From Rhodocollybia butyracea (Eukaryota; Basidiomycota; Agaricomycetes; Agaricales; Omphalotaceae): a DNA stretch of 12,023 bases. The position numbers were made by a program, and so were the translations under genes. Numbering within the stretch: the stretch's first letter is position 1; every line of letters begins with the position of its first letter. Location of the stretch: contig JADNRY010001332.1 of NCBI GenBank assembly GCA_015501585.1, positions 1 through 12,023 of the forward strand. The letters run 5' to 3'. A model generated the notes under the pieces. That model saw nothing but the letters and a program-made list of their open reading frames with translations. It was not told where the DNA came from and made no database searches. This document shows positions 9,005-12,023 of the stretch, piece by piece.

Positions 9005-9675
9005 ATGGACAAGGTTATACTGGCATATTTCGAGGGGAAAATCGTACGTCGTCTTTTTCGTTGGCTCTCTCATCTGCTCCTCGAGTTTCTTCTACTTCCA
9101 AGTTCGAAAGCTGACTGGATACTCTTGTTCCTATCTTCTCTGTTCTCGGATTCGCTTCACTTCTTTCCTTCTCTTCTGGGATACCTCGTGGTCAACAAAC
9201 ATCGCTGTCGGCTACGCCTTGGAATCATTCTTTTTCGAACTGAACCTGTGAACCTATCCAGGACTTTGTTGGTCAACAATATGTCGAGGAGATTGCCCGA
9301 ATGTGGCTGATCTCGTTCGCTGTACGTTCTTCGCGGAGTTTTCTCTATGTTCACTAATGGATATATCTCATGTATTAGGCCCTCTCATTCATACTGGGAT
9401 ACGTTTTCCAATCTATGAAAACTCACGTTTGGCCTTTGGGTGCATCGACGGTGGTGCTATTTGCTGTGAGTTTCTCTTTTTCTCGATTGATCGGTTGAAA
9501 TGGAATGTCCTGCTGACGTTTGTTTTTCCCTTCTTCCTCGACCTGCAAACCGTAACTACACTTGGACCCACGCACGCAGATTGTTCTCCCTCCTTGGCGG
9601 ATGTTCAATAGCCACCCAGTGAAGTTGGTTACCTTCAAAATCGTCACAAGATGGAGATGTGGATTCGGACAATAA
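9005..9675 (+). CDS. SPC1: Signal peptidase complex subunit 1 (SPC12 homologue), tail frameshifted
   Basis: SPC1 is a small ER-membrane subunit of the signal peptidase complex, non-catalytic, which helps to select substrates. Exons are 9005-9043, 9262-9321, 9379-9465 and 9580-9675, with introns of 218, 57 and 114 bases (GTACGT, GTACGT and GTGAGT donors; CTGAAC, CTAAT and CTAC-like branch sites). All junctions are phase 0. The product begins with YFEGKI followed by DFVGQQ across the first junction, the SPC1 signature. Two membrane segments follow: about residues 27-45 (MWLISFAALSFILGYVFQS) and about 51-66. The loop then ends with VLPPWRMFNSHPVK. The family continues with WLP. Here the frame reads LVTF and stops at 9673-9675, giving 93 residues. 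Dropping one T at 9625/9626 gives VKWLPSKS and a lysine-rich tail ending in KKRKRN at the TGA 9692-9694, 99 residues. The extra T is either a sequence error or a real tail change. Confidence 0.9.
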
Positions 9676-9712
9676 GAAGCGGAAGAGGAACTGAGGGACC
9701 GATTGGAGTCGT

Positions 9713-9781
9713 TGCGTGTATCTGGGCCAATACTACAACGTCGACAAGGCACAGGCCTGTTTTGAGGCTGCTTTGCAGCTC
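9713..9781 (+). other. TPR-like coding fragment, weak
   Basis: One plus frame reads VYLGQYYNVDKAQACFEAAL, which resembles one tetratricopeptide repeat (LG..YY, KA..CFE.AL spacing). It is followed by a charged stretch and a stop at 9890-9892. There is no Met in frame, since the frame opens right after the alternative SPC1 stop. It could be chance, or the remnant of a gene. Confidence 0.2.
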
Positions 9782-9784
9782 AGA

Positions 9785-12023
9785 CTTACACCGCACCCAA
9801 GGGAAGATGGAAAGAGGGAAAGAGCAGCGGCAGAACGACCGGCTGAAAAGAATTCTACCAGCAGGAGGAACCTGTCTAGAACCCGTTTTTGAGCTTGTGT
9901 TGGATGTTTCATTATTACTTATTTGTTTGAACGAGTTTAGTGACGACTGAAGCGAGCGCTCCATCTTCAACCATGCGCTTTGGCGGTGAGGCAGCAGCGA
10001 ATTGATTTCATCGACAGTTCTACTCCAAGAAGCTTGTGAGTGAAGAACATGTGTGCATTGATAGCTCGTATCATGCCCATGCATTCCAGCATATGTATTG
10101 TCTGTCTGGAACCTGTTTTTCGAATACACGTTGGATGCTTGCATAGCTCGTCTCTCCTTCTTCCAAGACGCTACTACAGATTCATTAGGTTTCTCGTTAT
10201 AGAACATGTAAAGTCCCGCGCAGGGTCAGTGTCTGGTAGGCCCTTTCCTTCTGTGAGCTTAACCTTTCAGAGCAAATACAGACCGCGTCTATCAAATTTT
10301 CGTGCATGCAGCCTCTAGGACAAGAGGGCTCTAATACTAATCCCGACCTGCTTCGATTTGTTCGCTCTCCGATTAATTGATACGAGTATTCGAACGTTGT
10401 CCTGGGGCCCGTCGGTTTCAAGACCCTTATCGATGACTTTGTACGGGGACGTCGACAAGTACATAGTACAGGAGAATCCGACTGAACTGATGTGAGAAGG
10501 CGAGCCTGATATGTATATGATGGCTCACGGAGGATTGCGTGACGAGAAAAGTGACGACTTGACTATAGAGAACGCGGGGAGGTCCAGACGGTTGCGTGAA
10601 CTTGTATAGAGCAGAACTGATCGAGACTGAGTATTGAGTACTGATCCACAAGATTTCATCCTATTTTACCCGCGTGATAAATAGGCAGGCTTGAAATTTT
10701 GAAACTCGGTTCTATGTTAATGCTGGAGCAGGACTGAGGACTTGAGTAAGGATAAATGAAGGAGAGGGGGCCGACAAGGTGGGGCTGGTGCGCGGTGGGT
10801 TTTGCATTTCGTGAGTACGAGCCTTTGGGGAAAAGAATAGCTTGGGGACTGCTTTCCGGAATATTATGGGGAAGTTTGGCGTCCAATCATCATTTCCAGA
10901 GGGGCCACGCTGACGGAAGTCCGAAAATCTAATTGAGATGGATCGCAGCGAGTAATTTGTAGTTCGACTATTTCGTCCTACAGGTGGACAGAATTCGTAG
11001 CATGTGGCCGAGTACGCGACTGTGCATGCAAGTTGGTGTAGCTAATAGCTTGTTCTGGCCCTCAGATCTTCGTAGCCTAGATGTCGTTTTGTCCAATTAT
11101 CATTATCAATGTCATGCGCATCGAGGAATCTCTAGTTGAATGATAAATAAATAGATCGAAAATCATTGAACACAATTCATGATGTGGGGTTCCCATAGAT
11201 TTTGGAATATTTCAAAGTGGGGTAGCATGATTAGATATACACTTGGAGGTTCAATAGTATTCAACGAAGTTCTCGAACGGTTTCTGCGAGACTGATTCAT
11301 ACTGGATTAGTGTGGTAGTGTTGGAAGTTCGAGCTCTCGCGTTGCAGAGTCCTCTTCCAGGATGTGTGCTGAGCGATAACAGGACTAGAGAGGCAGCTTC
11401 AATCTTCCAGCGAAAGTCTACCGGGGGTGGCCAGTGGGGTAGTACTTAGCCGATGGATCTGGCGTACACTGCTAAGCGCTCGCGTTTCGAGACCGCGCAC
11501 AATTGGCGCACAAAATCCGACTGCCCAATTTCGTGTGATGATTAGACAGGATTAGACTCGAGCCAGTCGTTTCTTTTTGACACTTTGATGACTGACGATC
11601 AGCTGGGTCAATGAAACAGTGATTTCATATCACTACGTTACAGCAGGACTGTGTTTCGAGTCTACTGCTTAAAGTCTTTTTGATACTTTTTACCTGATTT
11701 TGTCGGGAGTTACAATTACAACGTTGACCTCACAGTCGACATCGTTAGTTTGCTCTCCATCCATCTACTTTTCATTAACTGCGAACCTGGAGTTGAGGTG
11801 AGGTGTGTCGGCGCTTCCGTAAGCGCGCGTCTATCTCGGTGTTCAAAAAATTCACACAAGAATTATTTGTTTTCCAACAACGTCAACGAAGCCGTGCTCG
11901 GTTTACTAGGCACTAGTACTTTTCTGCTTTTGCCCTCCAGGCTCAATTTAGTGGACTGTACGCCTTGAAGATATAGCGTCTGGCCAGAACCGCAGCAAGC
12001 GTGACGTCTCCACGCAGGGAATG
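9785..12023. other. Gene-poor right end
   Basis: I find no gene I can defend in this 2.2 kb. The longest open frame (9644-10207, minus, 187 codons) has no family resemblance and no convincing splice pattern, and 10887-11749 has no open frame of 60 codons. A small perfect hairpin, GCGCTT-CCGT-AAGCGC, lies at 11811-11826. No tRNA, rRNA, simple-sequence array or terminal inverted repeat was seen. Confidence 0.45.

Noticed and set aside
8837..9310. A 157-codon plus-strand frame running from upstream of SPC1 through its first intron
   Set aside because: Only 9005-9043 is SPC1 exon 1. The rest is leader and intron that happen to be open, as shown by the clean GTACGT..CCAG splice that creates the conserved YFEGKIDF junction.
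9670..9694. The lysine/arginine-rich DNKKRKRN seemed like a bZIP basic region
   Set aside because: It is better explained as the normal charged tail of SPC1 once the one-base shift at 9625 is allowed for, and no bZIP sequence follows.
9871..10142. Resemblance between 9871-9915 and 10098-10142 (TGTCT.GAACC.GTTTTT and TTGGATG)
   Set aside because: The match is short and needs gaps. It is too weak to call a repeat by eye.
9644..10207. A 187-codon minus-strand open frame
   Set aside because: Part of it is antisense to the end of SPC1, no family motif is seen and no exons join to it. It may be chance, though I cannot exclude a small unknown gene in 9960-10207.
11750..11968. Plus-strand open frame near the right edge
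   Set aside because: It starts with TTG, has no recognisable motif and no supporting promoter or splice context within the window.

Overview
The window looks like nuclear DNA of a filamentous basidiomycete, most likely an agaricomycete mushroom. The genes are split by short GT..AG introns, mostly 51-62 bases, with CTRAY-like branch sites in several of them. One gene belongs to a large trypsin-like peptidase family that I know mainly from Agaricomycetes. There are no bacterial signals such as Shine-Dalgarno sites, operons or tRNA clusters. The species cannot be named from the sequence.

Layout. Positions 139-1843 (minus) hold a frameshifted trypsin-like serine peptidase gene. Directly behind its start lies a truncated second copy of its 5' half (about 1844-2307), giving a head-to-tail partial duplication. 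A spacer with an exact 53-base direct repeat follows (2571-2623 and 2667-2719). Two intact, co-oriented oxidoreductase genes come next. One is a four-exon atypical NAD(P)-binding epimerase/dehydratase-like protein (2867-3927, minus). The other is a five- or six-exon zinc-independent medium-chain dehydrogenase/reductase (4666-5978, minus). Each has a TATA box 40-55 bases before its ATG. A 1.2-kb intergenic region (6024-7200) carries small inverted repeats, including a perfect CCG-N7-CGG palindrome. At 7202-8548 (minus) is an uncharacterised HExxH protein with a possible third zinc ligand, a multi-exon gene with one apparent frameshift. Divergent from it, at 9005-9675 (plus), is the four-exon gene for signal peptidase complex subunit 1 (SPC1), whose C-terminal tail is shifted by one base. 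From about 9700 to the right end I find no gene I can defend, only a short TPR-like stretch.

How the parts relate. I see no obvious pathway joining the genes. The two oxidoreductases could be expressed together, but only orientation and similar promoters suggest it. SPC1 is a housekeeping ER protein and a useful quality marker: the one-base break in its conserved tail, plus one-or-two-base breaks in two other loci, means assembly indels must be considered before calling these genes dead. The most novel item is the HExxH protein. The most unusual structural items are the partially duplicated peptidase and the 53-base repeat pair.
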